64,000 nucleotides of DNA from Aristolochia californica. Taxonomy: Eukaryota > Streptophyta > Magnoliopsida > Piperales > Aristolochiaceae. The first letter of the stretch is position 1. The number at the start of each line of letters is the position of its first letter. The stretch spans positions 8,996,748 to 9,060,747 of the forward strand of contig JARWKL010000006.1 in assembly GCA_029961685.1 (NCBI GenBank), given 5' to 3'. This document shows positions 43,714-56,281 of the stretch, piece after piece. A model generated the notes under the pieces. It was not told where the DNA came from. It ran no database searches and saw only the letters and a list, made by a program, of their open reading frames with translations. A program made the position numbers and the translations under genes.

Positions 43714-45361
43714 TGAACAATAAACCGCTCATCAAACCACCTGTTCTCATTAAGAATTTTAAATTGGATAATAATTCTGAAGTTGTTGAGGAATTATTAT
43801 CTTGGCTTGGACGGTTGAATCTTTCTAAAGATCAACTCAAACAAGCCAAGGAAGCCAAAGCTGTCGAGATTCTAAAAAGCATTCAAGTGCTAGAATCTCA
43901 TGAAGATTCTTCTTCATCTCAAATTACTGAAGATTTAACTCCTTCATCATACTTTGATTCTGATGTAGGTCAAGACTTGAATCTCAAAGATTTAGGTCTA
44001 ACCAATGTTACACAGATTGAAGAAATTCTTCAAGAAATGATTCAAGACCCGAGTATCCAAAAATTAGATTATGATAAAAAATCTACTCGGCATTGGGATC
44101 TAAATCACAAACTTTATTACCATAGGCCTACACCACAGGACCTATTGTATGAAGAAAATGTGTATTTAGATAAAAAATCTTATGATGGCAAATCCATTTA
44201 TGAATGGAATATAGATGGATTATCTGAATATCAGATATTAGAACATTGTCACCGAATGCTTATGTATTGCACAATCTGTCGGCAACATAAGAATTCCGAT
44301 CAAGGAATTGCAGAAGTGCTCACTGCTAGGTTTTCTGGAGCTCTCAAAGGTTGGTGGGATAATATCCTCACCCCTGAACAACATCAGGAAATTTATAATT
44401 CAAAGAAGGTTATCAAAACTGAATTTGGCCAAGCCTACCTCGGTGAGGACGATGCAGTTTATACCTTAATTTCCTGTATTGTTCATCATTTCATTGGAAA
44501 TTTTACTTCCCAATCAAATAAGGGAAGAGAAGTTTTGAAAAATCTTAGGTGTCGAACACTTAGCCATTTTAGATGGTATAAGGATGTTTTCCTCACTAAG
44601 GTTATGCAAAGACCAGATGCCAATAATGAATATTGGAAAGCTAAATTTATTGATGGATTACCTACACTTTTTGCCAGCAAGGTAAGAAAAAGGTTAGGTA
44701 ATGAGGTAGGAATTATAAACTACCATCAATATACATATGGTCTCCTTACCAGTGCTATCATCGAAGGACAAACCTTATGTAATGATTTGAAGCTTCAAGC
44801 TCAGCTTAAAAAACAAAATCTTACTGGTAAACATGAGCCTGGTGAATTCTGTGAACAATTTGATTGTTACACAGGACCACCACCTTCCAATCAAAGGAAG
44901 GGAAAAGGTAAACTCTCTCATTCTAAGAGATAGGAACCCTACTCACACCAGAGTAGGAGATATCCAAAACGACAGTCTCATCAAAAGACTCATCATGAAC
45001 CTAGGAGACCTCCTCCTCGTCAGAGACCACCTCCTAGACGTAATCCTCCAGACAAAAAGAAAATTGGTTGTTATAAATGTGGTAAATTAGGCCACTATTC
45101 AAATAGATGCAAAACCAAAGAGAAACTTAACCAACTTCAAATTGATGTAGGTTTGAGAATCCAGTTGGCTAAAATTCTCTTAAATTCTGATTCTAGGGAT
45201 GATATTGATTATGCTTCATCCAGCCAATCAGAAGAACCACCAAGATTGTAGCTATTCTCATCTACAATCTATGGCACAAATGCATCAGATTAATGTTCTT
45301 ACTAATGAACAACAACTTATGCTTAAGAACATTGATCAAGAGGAAGATCCACTGACCAAAA
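43713..45361 (+). pseudogene. E1 ORF3 coat and zinc knuckle, copy C
   Basis: The coat is open from ATG 43713 to TAG 44931-44933, about 406 codons, the most complete coat in the window. It has an acidic N-terminal third, then the core (GALKGWWDNILTP, LRCRTLSHFRWYKDVFLTK, ASKVRKRLGNEVGIINYHQY). Past the TAG the same frame gives an R/P/H-rich linker and the CCHC knuckle (45069-45110). A frame slip near 45190-45240 follows, and the piece ends at 45361 before the protease. Confidence 0.9.
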
Positions 45362-47396
45362 GAAAAATAAATAAACAAATAAAAAATAAAAAACTAGCCA
45401 GAAAGAAAGAAAAAAATAAGAAACAACGAAAAATAAATAAACAAAGAAAGAAGAACGAAACAAGAAAGAAGAACGAAATAAGAAATAAAGAAAGAAACTA
45501 GAAAGAAAGAATAAAAGAAATAAATAAAGAAAGAAGAAAGACAAAAGAAAAAAAGAAAGAAACAAGAAAGATAAGAAAGAAAGAAGATGAAATATATTTT
45601 TTGTTTCATTCTTTATTTCTTTATTCTTTTTTCTATCTTGATTCTTTCTTTCTTCTTCTTTTCTTCTTTCTTATTTCTTTCAATGTGCCTTATTTCTTTA
45701 TTTATTCTTGCTTGTTTCTTTTTTTCTTTTTTTCTTGTTTCTTCATTGAAAGAAAAAGGAATGAAACTAGCAAGGAAGAAAGAAAGACAAAGTTAAAGAA
45801 AGAAACATGAAATAAATAAACAAGAAATATCAAATAAATAAAAGGCACATAGAAATAAATAAGAAATAAGTGAAGAAGAAGAAAGAATCACAATAGAAAC
45901 AAATAAAGAAACAAGTAAAAAAAACAATAAGAAAAAAAGAAGAAAAAATAATGAAAAAATTGAAATAGAAAAAAGAAAAAAGTGAAAGAAGAAAAAAGAA
46001 AAATCAAGAAAGAAAGAAGCAAGCAAGCAAGAAAGAAATAAAATAGAAAGAAAAAAATAAATATAGGAACAAAAAAGAAAGAAAGAAAGAAAGACTCGTA
46101 AACAAAAAAAAAAGAAGAAGAAAGAAACAATAAAGAAACAGACAAGAAAGATAAGAAAGAAAGAAGACGAAAAGAAAGAAAGAATAAAGAAAGACAATGT
46201 TTCTTCATTTTTCTTTTTTTTTCTTCTTGTTTATATATTTATTATTTTTTTCTTCTTATTTTCTCCTTTCTTATTTTTTTCAATGTGCCTTATTTCTTAA
46301 TTGATTCCTTCTTCTTTCTTTCTTTCTTTCTTTTTTCTTCTTCTTTCATTTGTTTATTTTTTCTTTCTTTCTTTCTTTTTGTCTTCTTTTGATCTTTCTT
46401 CCTTTCTTTCTTCCTTTCTTTTTTCTTTCTTTCTAACTTATTTGTTTGTTTGTTTCTATCGTGATTCTTTCTTTGCTTTCCTTTTCATATTTATTCTTTC
46501 TTTTTATGTGTCTTTCATTATTTGTTCTTTCATTTTTCTTTCATTCTTATTTCTTTCTTGCATTTTTTTTGTTTTCTATTTCATTTTTCTTTCTTCCTTT
46601 CTAATTTCATTCTTTATTCCTTCTTCTTTCTATCAATATTTCTTTTTTATTCCTTTTTCCTTCTTCTTCCATTCCTTTTTTTTCTTTCTTTACATTATTT
46701 TGTTTTTCTTTCTTTCAATCTTTTTCTTTCTTCTTTCTTTCTTTCTTTATTTCTCATTCCTTTCATTCTTCTTTCTTTCTTTCTTTATTTCTCTTCTTTC
46801 TTTCTTTCTTTTTTTTCTTTTGTCGTTCTTCTTTCTTTATTTATTTCTTTTATTCTTTCTTTCTAGTTTCTTTCTTTATTTCTTATTTCGTTCTTCTTTA
46901 GTTCTTATCTTTCTTTCTCTATTTTGTATTTCTTCCTTTTATTTATTTTATGTTTTGCTTATTTATTTATTTTTTGTTTCTTTCTTTCATTCTTTCTATT
47001 TCTTTCTTTCATGTTTCTTTCTTTATCTTTGTCTTTCTTTCTTCCCTTCTAAATTCATTCCTTTTTCTTTCGTCTTTCTATCTATATTTTTTTTTGCTTC
47101 CTTTCTTTCCTTCTTCCTTTTTTTTTCTTTCCTTCTTTCTTTCTTGTTTGTTTGTTTGTTTGTTTCTTCTTTCTTTTTTATTTCTTGTTTTTTTGTTTCT
47201 ATCTTGATTCTTTCCTTCTTCTTCTTTTTTTCTTTCTTATTTATTTCAAAGTGCCTGATTTCTTTATCCATTTCTTCTTGGTTCTTTCTTTCTTCTTTCT
47301 TTTTATTTTTATCTTTCTTTATTTCTTCGTTCTCTCTTTTGTTCTTTTTTGTTTCTTTCTTTCATTCTTTTTTCCTTGTTTCTTTCTTCAATTCTT
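45362..47396. repeat. GAAA block then TTTC block
   Basis: 45362-46200 is A/G-rich with a T/C island at 45595-45745; it is a direct copy of about 1985-2820, including the caatgtgcc landmark (45681-45689). 46200-47396 is T/C-rich and resembles 39579-41850 in pieces. No gene seen. Confidence 0.8.
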
Positions 47397-48213
47397 CAAC
47401 TTTCTTTCATTTTTTGCTTTTTCTTTCCTTGTTTCTTCCTTTATTCTTCTTTCTTTCTTTCCTCCTCTCTTCTTCTTTCTTTCTTGTTTATTTTCATCTT
47501 TCTTTCTATCTTGTTTCTAGCTTTTTTTTCCTTTTTTGTTCTTTATTATTCTCTCTATCTACTTGTCTTTCTTCATTTCTTCAACTTTCTTTCATTCATT
47601 CTATTTTCTTTCTTTCTTCTTTCTTTCTTCTCCGTTCTTTCTTTTTCCTCTCTTCTTCTTTCTTTCTTATTTATTTTCATCTGTCTTTCTTTCTTGTATC
47701 TTTCCTTTTAGTTTCTTTTCTTCTCTCATTCTTGTTCTTTCTTTCCATACTTCTTTCTTTCTTTCTTTCTTTCAATTTTTATTTCTTCTTTCTTTCTTTC
47801 TTTCTTTATTTCTTCTTTCCTTCTTTATCTCTTATTTCTTACTTCATTCTTCCTTCTTTCTTTTTTCTTCTTTCCTTCTTTCTTTCTCGTTTGTTTGTTT
47901 GTTTGTTTTTTTTTTCATTCTGATTCTTTCTTTCTTTCTTTCTTTCTTTCTTGTTTGTTTGTTTGTTTGTTTCTTTTTCTTTCATTCTGATTCTTTCTTT
48001 CTTTATTTCTTGTTTGTTTATTTCTATCTTGAGTCTTTCTCTTTTCTTGTTTCTTATTTCTATCAATATGCCTTATTTCTTTATTTATTCCTTCTTCTTT
48101 CTTTCTTTCTTCTTTCATTATTTTGTCCCTATTTCTTTCTTCATTTCTTCAACTTTCTTTCATTCTTTCTTTTTTCTTCTTTCTTTCTTCAATTTTCTCT
48201 CTTTATTCCTTTC

Positions 48214-48244
<31 letters not shown>

Positions 48245-50892
48245 TCTCTTATTCTTTCTTTCTTGTTTATTTTCATCATTCTTTCTATCTTGTTTCTTGC
48301 TTCTTTGTTTCTTACTTTTTCTTTCTATCTATTTGTCTTTCTTCTTTTGTTTGTTTCTTTTTTCTTCGTTCTTTCTTATTTTTTCTTTCTTTCTTGTTTC
48401 TTCCTTATTTATTTATTTTTATCTTTCTTTTGATTTTTTTTCTTGTTCTTTATTTTGCTGTTTCTTCTTCCATTCTTTTTTTCCTTTCTCTATTTATTTT
48501 ATTTTACTTTCTATATTTCATCTCACTTTCTATATTTCATCTTACTTTCTATTTTTCAACTTAACTTCTATTTTTCATTTTACTTTCTATATTTCATCTT
48601 CTTTCTACGTTTCATTTTACTTTCTATAATTCAACTTTCTTTCTATATTTTATCTTTCTTTCCATTTTCCCTTTTTCTTTCAATATTTCATTTTATTTTA
48701 TTTTTATTTCTTCTTTCTTTCTATATTACATTTTACTTTCTATATTTCATCTTTCTTTAGATATTTCATATTTCATTTTACTTTCTTTATTTTAACCTTC
48801 TTTCTATATTTTATTTTACTTTCTATATTTCATCTTTCTTTCTAAATTTCATTTTACTTTCTATATTTAATCTTTCTTTCTGTATTTCATTTTACTTTCT
48901 ATATTTCATCTTTTTTTTTATATTTTATTTTACTTTCTATTTTTCATCTTACTTTCTATTTTTCATTTTACTTTCTATATTTCAACTTCTTTCTATATTT
49001 CATTTTACTTTCTATAATTCATCTTTCTTTCTATAATTCATCTTTCTTTCCATATTTCCATTTTCGTTCAATATTTCATTTTTTATTTCATCTTTCTTTC
49101 TGTTTTACATTTTACTTTCTGTATTTCATCTTTCTTTCTACATTTCCTTTAACTTTCTAAATATCTTCACACTTTCTATATTTCATTTTACTTTCTTTCT
49201 ATATTTAATTTTAGTTTCTATATTTCATCTTTCCTTTTTTATTTAGTGTTACTTTCAATATTTCATCTTCCTTTATATATTTCATTTTACTTTCTATATT
49301 TCATTATACTTTCTATATTTCATTATACTTTCTATATTTCATATTTCATTCTATGTTTCATTTTACTTTCTTTATTTTTACCTTCTTTCTATATTTTATT
49401 TTACTTTCTATATTTCATCTTTCTTTCTAAATTTCATTTTACTTTCTATATTTAATTTTACTTTCTATTTTTCATCTTACTTTCTATATTTCAACTTCTT
49501 TCTATATTTCATTTTCCTTTCTATAATTCATCTTTCTTTCTATAATTCACCTTTCTTTCCATATTTCCTTTTTCTTTCAATATTTCATTTTTTTTATTTC
49601 ATCTTTCTTTCTATATTACATTTTACTTTCTATATTTCATCTTTCTTTATATATTTCTTTTTACTTTCTATGTTTCGTATTTCTTTCTATATTTCATTTT
49701 ACTTTCTTTATTTTAACCTTCTTTCTATATTTCATTTTACTTTCTATTTTTCATCTTTCTTTCTTTAATTCATGTTACTTTCTATACATAATTTTTTTAC
49801 TATATTTTATTTTACTTTCTATATTATTTCTTTCTTTATAAATTTTTTTTTACTTTTTATATTTCATCTTTATTTCTATATTTCATTTTACTTTCTATAT
49901 TTCATCTTTCTTTATATATTTCATTTCACTTTCTATATTTCATCTTTCTTTCTATATTTCATTTTAGTTTCTATATTTCATCTTTCTTTCTTTATTTCAT
50001 GTTACTTTCTATATATCGTTTCTCTTACTGTATTTCATTTTACATTCTATATTTTATTTTACTTTCTATACTTCATAATTTTCAACTTTCTTTCATTTTT
50101 TGCTTTTTCTTTCCTTCTTTCTTCCTTTATTCTTCTTTCATTCTTTCCTCCTCTCTTCTTCTTTCTTCTTGTGTATTTTCATCTTTCTTTCTATCTTGTT
50201 TCTAACTTTTTTTTCCTTTTTTGTTCTTTATTATTCTCTCTATCTACTTGTCTTTCTTCATTTCTTCAACTTTCTTTCATTCTTTCTATTTTCTTTCTTT
50301 CTTCTTTTTTTCTTCTCCTTTCTTTCTTTTTCCTCTTCTTCTTTCTTTCTTATTTATTTTCATCTGTCTTTCTTTCTTGTATCTTTCCTTTTTGTTTCTT
50401 TTCTTCTCTCATTCTTGTTCTTTCTTTCCATACTTCTTTCTTTCTTTCTTTCAATTTTTCTTTCTTCTTTCTTTCGTTCTTTCTTTATTTCTTCTTTCCT
50501 TCTTTATCTCTTATTTCTTACTCCATTCTTCCTTCTTTCTTTTTTCTTCTTTCCTTCTTTCTTTCTCGTTTGTTTGTTTGTTTGTTTTTTTTTTCATTCT
50601 GATTCTTTCTTTCTTTCTTTCTTTCTTTCTTGTTTGTTTGTTTGTTTGTTTCTTTTTCTTTCATTCTGATTCTTTCTTTCTTTATTTCTTGTTTGTTTAT
50701 TTCTATCTTGAGTCTTTCTCTTTTCTTGTTTCTTATTTCTATCAATATGCCTTATTTCTTTATTTATTCCTTCTTCTTTCTTTCTTTCTTCTTTCATTAT
50801 TTTGTCCCTATTTCTTTCTTCATTTCTTCAACTTTCTTTCATTCTTTCTTTTTTCTTCTTTCTTTCTTCAATTTTCTCTCTTTATTCCTTTC

Positions 50893-50923
<31 letters not shown>

Positions 50924-53571
50924 TCTCTTATTCTTTCTTTCTTGTTTATTTTCATCATTCTTTCTATCTTGTTTCTTGCTTCTTTGTTTCTTACTTTTTC
51001 TTTCTATCTATTTGTCTTTCTTCTTTTGTTTGTTTCTTTTTTCTTCGTTCTTTCTTATTTTTTCTTTCTTTCTTGTTTCTTCCTTATTTATTTATTTTTA
51101 TCTTTCTTTTGATTTTTTTTCTTGTTCTTTATTTTGCTGTTTCTTCTTCCATTCTTTTTTTCCTTTCTCTATTTATTTTATTTTACTTTCTATATTTCAT
51201 CTCACTTTCTATATTTCATCTTACTTTCTATTTTTCAACTTAACTTCTATTTTTCATTTTACTTTCTATATTTCATCTTCTTTCTACGTTTCATTTTACT
51301 TTCTATAATTCAACTTTCTTTCTATATTTTATCTTTCTTTCCATTTTCCCTTTTTCTTTCAATATTTCATTTTATTTTATTTTTATTTCTTCTTTCTTTC
51401 TATATTACATTTTACTTTCTATATTTCATCTTTCTTTAGATATTTCATATTTCATTTTACTTTCTTTATTTTAACCTTCTTTCTATATTTTATTTTACTT
51501 TCTATATTTCATCTTTCTTTCTAAATTTCATTTTACTTTCTATATTTAATCTTTCTTTCTGTATTTCATTTTACTTTCTATATTTCATCTTTTTTTTTAT
51601 ATTTTATTTTACTTTCTATTTTTCATCTTACTTTCTATTTTTCATTTTACTTTCTATATTTCAACTTCTTTCTATATTTCATTTTACTTTCTATAATTCA
51701 TCTTTCTTTCTATAATTCATCTTTCTTTCCATATTTCCATTTTCGTTCAATATTTCATTTTTTATTTCATCTTTCTTTCTGTTTTACATTTTACTTTCTG
51801 TATTTCATCTTTCTTTCTACATTTCCTTTAACTTTCTAAATATCTTCACACTTTCTATATTTCATTTTACTTTCTTTCTATATTTAATTTTAGTTTCTAT
51901 ATTTCATCTTTCCTTTTTTATTTAGTGTTACTTTCAATATTTCATCTTCCTTTATATATTTCATTTTACTTTCTATATTTCATTATACTTTCTATATTTC
52001 ATTATACTTTCTATATTTCATATTTCATTCTATGTTTCATTTTACTTTCTTTATTTTTACCTTCTTTCTATATTTTATTTTACTTTCTATATTTCATCTT
52101 TCTTTCTAAATTTCATTTTACTTTCTATATTTAATTTTACTTTCTATTTTTCATCTTACTTTCTATATTTCAACTTCTTTCTATATTTCATTTTCCTTTC
52201 TATAATTCATCTTTCTTTCTATAATTCACCTTTCTTTCCATATTTCCTTTTTCTTTCAATATTTCATTTTTTTTATTTCATCTTTCTTTCTATATTACAT
52301 TTTACTTTCTATATTTCATCTTTCTTTATATATTTCTTTTTACTTTCTATGTTTCGTATTTCTTTCTATATTTCATTTTACTTTCTTTATTTTAACCTTC
52401 TTTCTATATTTCATTTTACTTTCTATTTTTCATCTTTCTTTCTTTAATTCATGTTACTTTCTATACATAATTTTTTTACTATATTTTATTTTACTTTCTA
52501 TATTATTTCTTTCTTTATAAATTTTTTTTTACTTTTTATATTTCATCTTTATTTCTATATTTCATTTTACTTTCTATATTTCATCTTTCTTTATATATTT
52601 CATTTCACTTTCTATATTTCATCTTTCTTTCTATATTTCATTTTAGTTTCTATATTTCATCTTTCTTTCTTTATTTCATGTTACTTTCTATATATCGTTT
52701 CTCTTACTGTATTTCATTTTACATTCTATATTTTATTTTACTTTCTATACTTCATAATTTTCAACTTTCTTTCATTTTTTGCTTTTTCTTTCCTTCTTTC
52801 TTCCTTTATTCTTCTTTCATTCTTTCCTCCTCTCTTCTTCTTTCTTCTTGTGTATTTTCATCTTTCTTTCTATCTTGTTTCTAACTTTTTTTTCCTTTTT
52901 TGTTCTTTATTATTCTCTCTATCTACTTGTCTTTCTTCATTTCTTCAACTTTCTTTCATTCTTTCTATTTTCTTTCTTTCTTCTTTTTTTCTTCTCCTTT
53001 CTTTCTTTTTCCTCTTCTTCTTTCTTTCTTATTTATTTTCATCTGTCTTTCTTTCTTGTATCTTTCCTTTTTGTTTCTTTTCTTCTCTCATTCTTGTTCT
53101 TTCTTTCCATACTTCTTTCTTTCTTTCTTTCAATTTTTCTTTCTTCTTTCTTTCGTTCTTTCTTTATTTCTTCTTTCCTTCTTTATCTCTTATTTCTTAC
53201 TCCATTCTTCCTTCTTTCTTTTTTCTTCTTTCCTTCTTTCTTTCTCGTTTGTTTGTTTGTTTGTTTTTTTTTTCATTCTGATTCTTTCTTTCTTTCTTTC
53301 TTTCTTTCTTGTTTGTTTGTTTGTTTGTTTCTTTTTCTTTCATTCTGATTCTTTCTTTCTTTATTTCTTGTTTGTTTATTTCTATCTTGAGTCTTTCTCT
53401 TTTCTTGTTTCTTATTTCTATCAATATGCCTTATTTCTTTATTTATTCCTTCTTCTTTCTTTCTTTCTTCTTTCATTATTTTGTCCCTATTTCTTTCTTC
53501 ATTTCTTCAACTTTCTTTCATTCTTTCTTTTTTCTTCTTTCTTTCTTCAATTTTCTCTCTTTATTCCTTTC

Positions 53572-53602
<31 letters not shown>

Positions 53603-56250
53603 TCTCTTATTCTTTCTTTCTTGTTTATTTTCATCATTCTTTCTATCTTGTTTCTTGCTTCTTTGTTTCTTACTTTTTCTTTCTATCTATTTGTCTTTCT
53701 TCTTTTGTTTGTTTCTTTTTTCTTCGTTCTTTCTTATTTTTTCTTTCTTTCTTGTTTCTTCCTTATTTATTTATTTTTATCTTTCTTTTGATTTTTTTTC
53801 TTGTTCTTTATTTTGCTGTTTCTTCTTCCATTCTTTTTTTCCTTTCTCTATTTATTTTATTTTACTTTCTATATTTCATCTCACTTTCTATATTTCATCT
53901 TACTTTCTATTTTTCAACTTAACTTCTATTTTTCATTTTACTTTCTATATTTCATCTTCTTTCTACGTTTCATTTTACTTTCTATAATTCAACTTTCTTT
54001 CTATATTTTATCTTTCTTTCCATTTTCCCTTTTTCTTTCAATATTTCATTTTATTTTATTTTTATTTCTTCTTTCTTTCTATATTACATTTTACTTTCTA
54101 TATTTCATCTTTCTTTAGATATTTCATATTTCATTTTACTTTCTTTATTTTAACCTTCTTTCTATATTTTATTTTACTTTCTATATTTCATCTTTCTTTC
54201 TAAATTTCATTTTACTTTCTATATTTAATCTTTCTTTCTGTATTTCATTTTACTTTCTATATTTCATCTTTTTTTTTATATTTTATTTTACTTTCTATTT
54301 TTCATCTTACTTTCTATTTTTCATTTTACTTTCTATATTTCAACTTCTTTCTATATTTCATTTTACTTTCTATAATTCATCTTTCTTTCTATAATTCATC
54401 TTTCTTTCCATATTTCCATTTTCGTTCAATATTTCATTTTTTATTTCATCTTTCTTTCTGTTTTACATTTTACTTTCTGTATTTCATCTTTCTTTCTACA
54501 TTTCCTTTAACTTTCTAAATATCTTCACACTTTCTATATTTCATTTTACTTTCTTTCTATATTTAATTTTAGTTTCTATATTTCATCTTTCCTTTTTTAT
54601 TTAGTGTTACTTTCAATATTTCATCTTCCTTTATATATTTCATTTTACTTTCTATATTTCATTATACTTTCTATATTTCATTATACTTTCTATATTTCAT
54701 ATTTCATTCTATGTTTCATTTTACTTTCTTTATTTTTACCTTCTTTCTATATTTTATTTTACTTTCTATATTTCATCTTTCTTTCTAAATTTCATTTTAC
54801 TTTCTATATTTAATTTTACTTTCTATTTTTCATCTTACTTTCTATATTTCAACTTCTTTCTATATTTCATTTTCCTTTCTATAATTCATCTTTCTTTCTA
54901 TAATTCACCTTTCTTTCCATATTTCCTTTTTCTTTCAATATTTCATTTTTTTTATTTCATCTTTCTTTCTATATTACATTTTACTTTCTATATTTCATCT
55001 TTCTTTATATATTTCTTTTTACTTTCTATGTTTCGTATTTCTTTCTATATTTCATTTTACTTTCTTTATTTTAACCTTCTTTCTATATTTCATTTTACTT
55101 TCTATTTTTCATCTTTCTTTCTTTAATTCATGTTACTTTCTATACATAATTTTTTTACTATATTTTATTTTACTTTCTATATTATTTCTTTCTTTATAAA
55201 TTTTTTTTTACTTTTTATATTTCATCTTTATTTCTATATTTCATTTTACTTTCTATATTTCATCTTTCTTTATATATTTCATTTCACTTTCTATATTTCA
55301 TCTTTCTTTCTATATTTCATTTTAGTTTCTATATTTCATCTTTCTTTCTTTATTTCATGTTACTTTCTATATATCGTTTCTCTTACTGTATTTCATTTTA
55401 CATTCTATATTTTATTTTACTTTCTATACTTCATAATTTTCAACTTTCTTTCATTTTTTGCTTTTTCTTTCCTTCTTTCTTCCTTTATTCTTCTTTCATT
55501 CTTTCCTCCTCTCTTCTTCTTTCTTCTTGTGTATTTTCATCTTTCTTTCTATCTTGTTTCTAACTTTTTTTTCCTTTTTTGTTCTTTATTATTCTCTCTA
55601 TCTACTTGTCTTTCTTCATTTCTTCAACTTTCTTTCATTCTTTCTATTTTCTTTCTTTCTTCTTTTTTTCTTCTCCTTTCTTTCTTTTTCCTCTTCTTCT
55701 TTCTTTCTTATTTATTTTCATCTGTCTTTCTTTCTTGTATCTTTCCTTTTTGTTTCTTTTCTTCTCTCATTCTTGTTCTTTCTTTCCATACTTCTTTCTT
55801 TCTTTCTTTCAATTTTTCTTTCTTCTTTCTTTCGTTCTTTCTTTATTTCTTCTTTCCTTCTTTATCTCTTATTTCTTACTCCATTCTTCCTTCTTTCTTT
55901 TTTCTTCTTTCCTTCTTTCTTTCTCGTTTGTTTGTTTGTTTGTTTTTTTTTTCATTCTGATTCTTTCTTTCTTTCTTTCTTTCTTTCTTGTTTGTTTGTT
56001 TGTTTGTTTCTTTTTCTTTCATTCTGATTCTTTCTTTCTTTATTTCTTGTTTGTTTATTTCTATCTTGAGTCTTTCTCTTTTCTTGTTTCTTATTTCTAT
56101 CAATATGCCTTATTTCTTTATTTATTCCTTCTTCTTTCTTTCTTTCTTCTTTCATTATTTTGTCCCTATTTCTTTCTTCATTTCTTCAACTTTCTTTCAT
56201 TCTTTCTTTTTTCTTCTTTCTTTCTTCAATTTTCTCTCTTTATTCCTTTC

Positions 56251-56281
<31 letters not shown>

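Larger units (their letters stand above)
42189..45361 (+). mobile_element. E1 endogenous pararetrovirus, copy C (5' part)
   Basis: Contains ORF1 from near its N-terminus, ORF2 and the coat/zinc part of ORF3, then stops abruptly at about 45361 where GAAA repeat begins. It is more diverged from A and B than they are from each other. No leader or enzyme region is attached. Confidence 0.9.

Noticed and set aside
44833..45090. 85-codon frame overlapping the coat of copy C (also 27808-28065 in copy B)
   Set aside because: It is an alternative-frame shadow of the R/P/H-rich coat linker, which contains the real CCHC knuckle frame.
46301..47923. 540-codon F/S/L-rich frame
   Set aside because: It comes from TTTC composition, with overlapping open frames in all three forward phases. 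The membrane-protein look is an artefact of TTT/TTC/CTT codons.
50221..51243. 340-codon frame repeated once per array unit
   Set aside because: Its recurrence follows the 2.68-kb repeat itself and it crosses the TTTC/satellite boundary. No start context and no conserved coding pattern.
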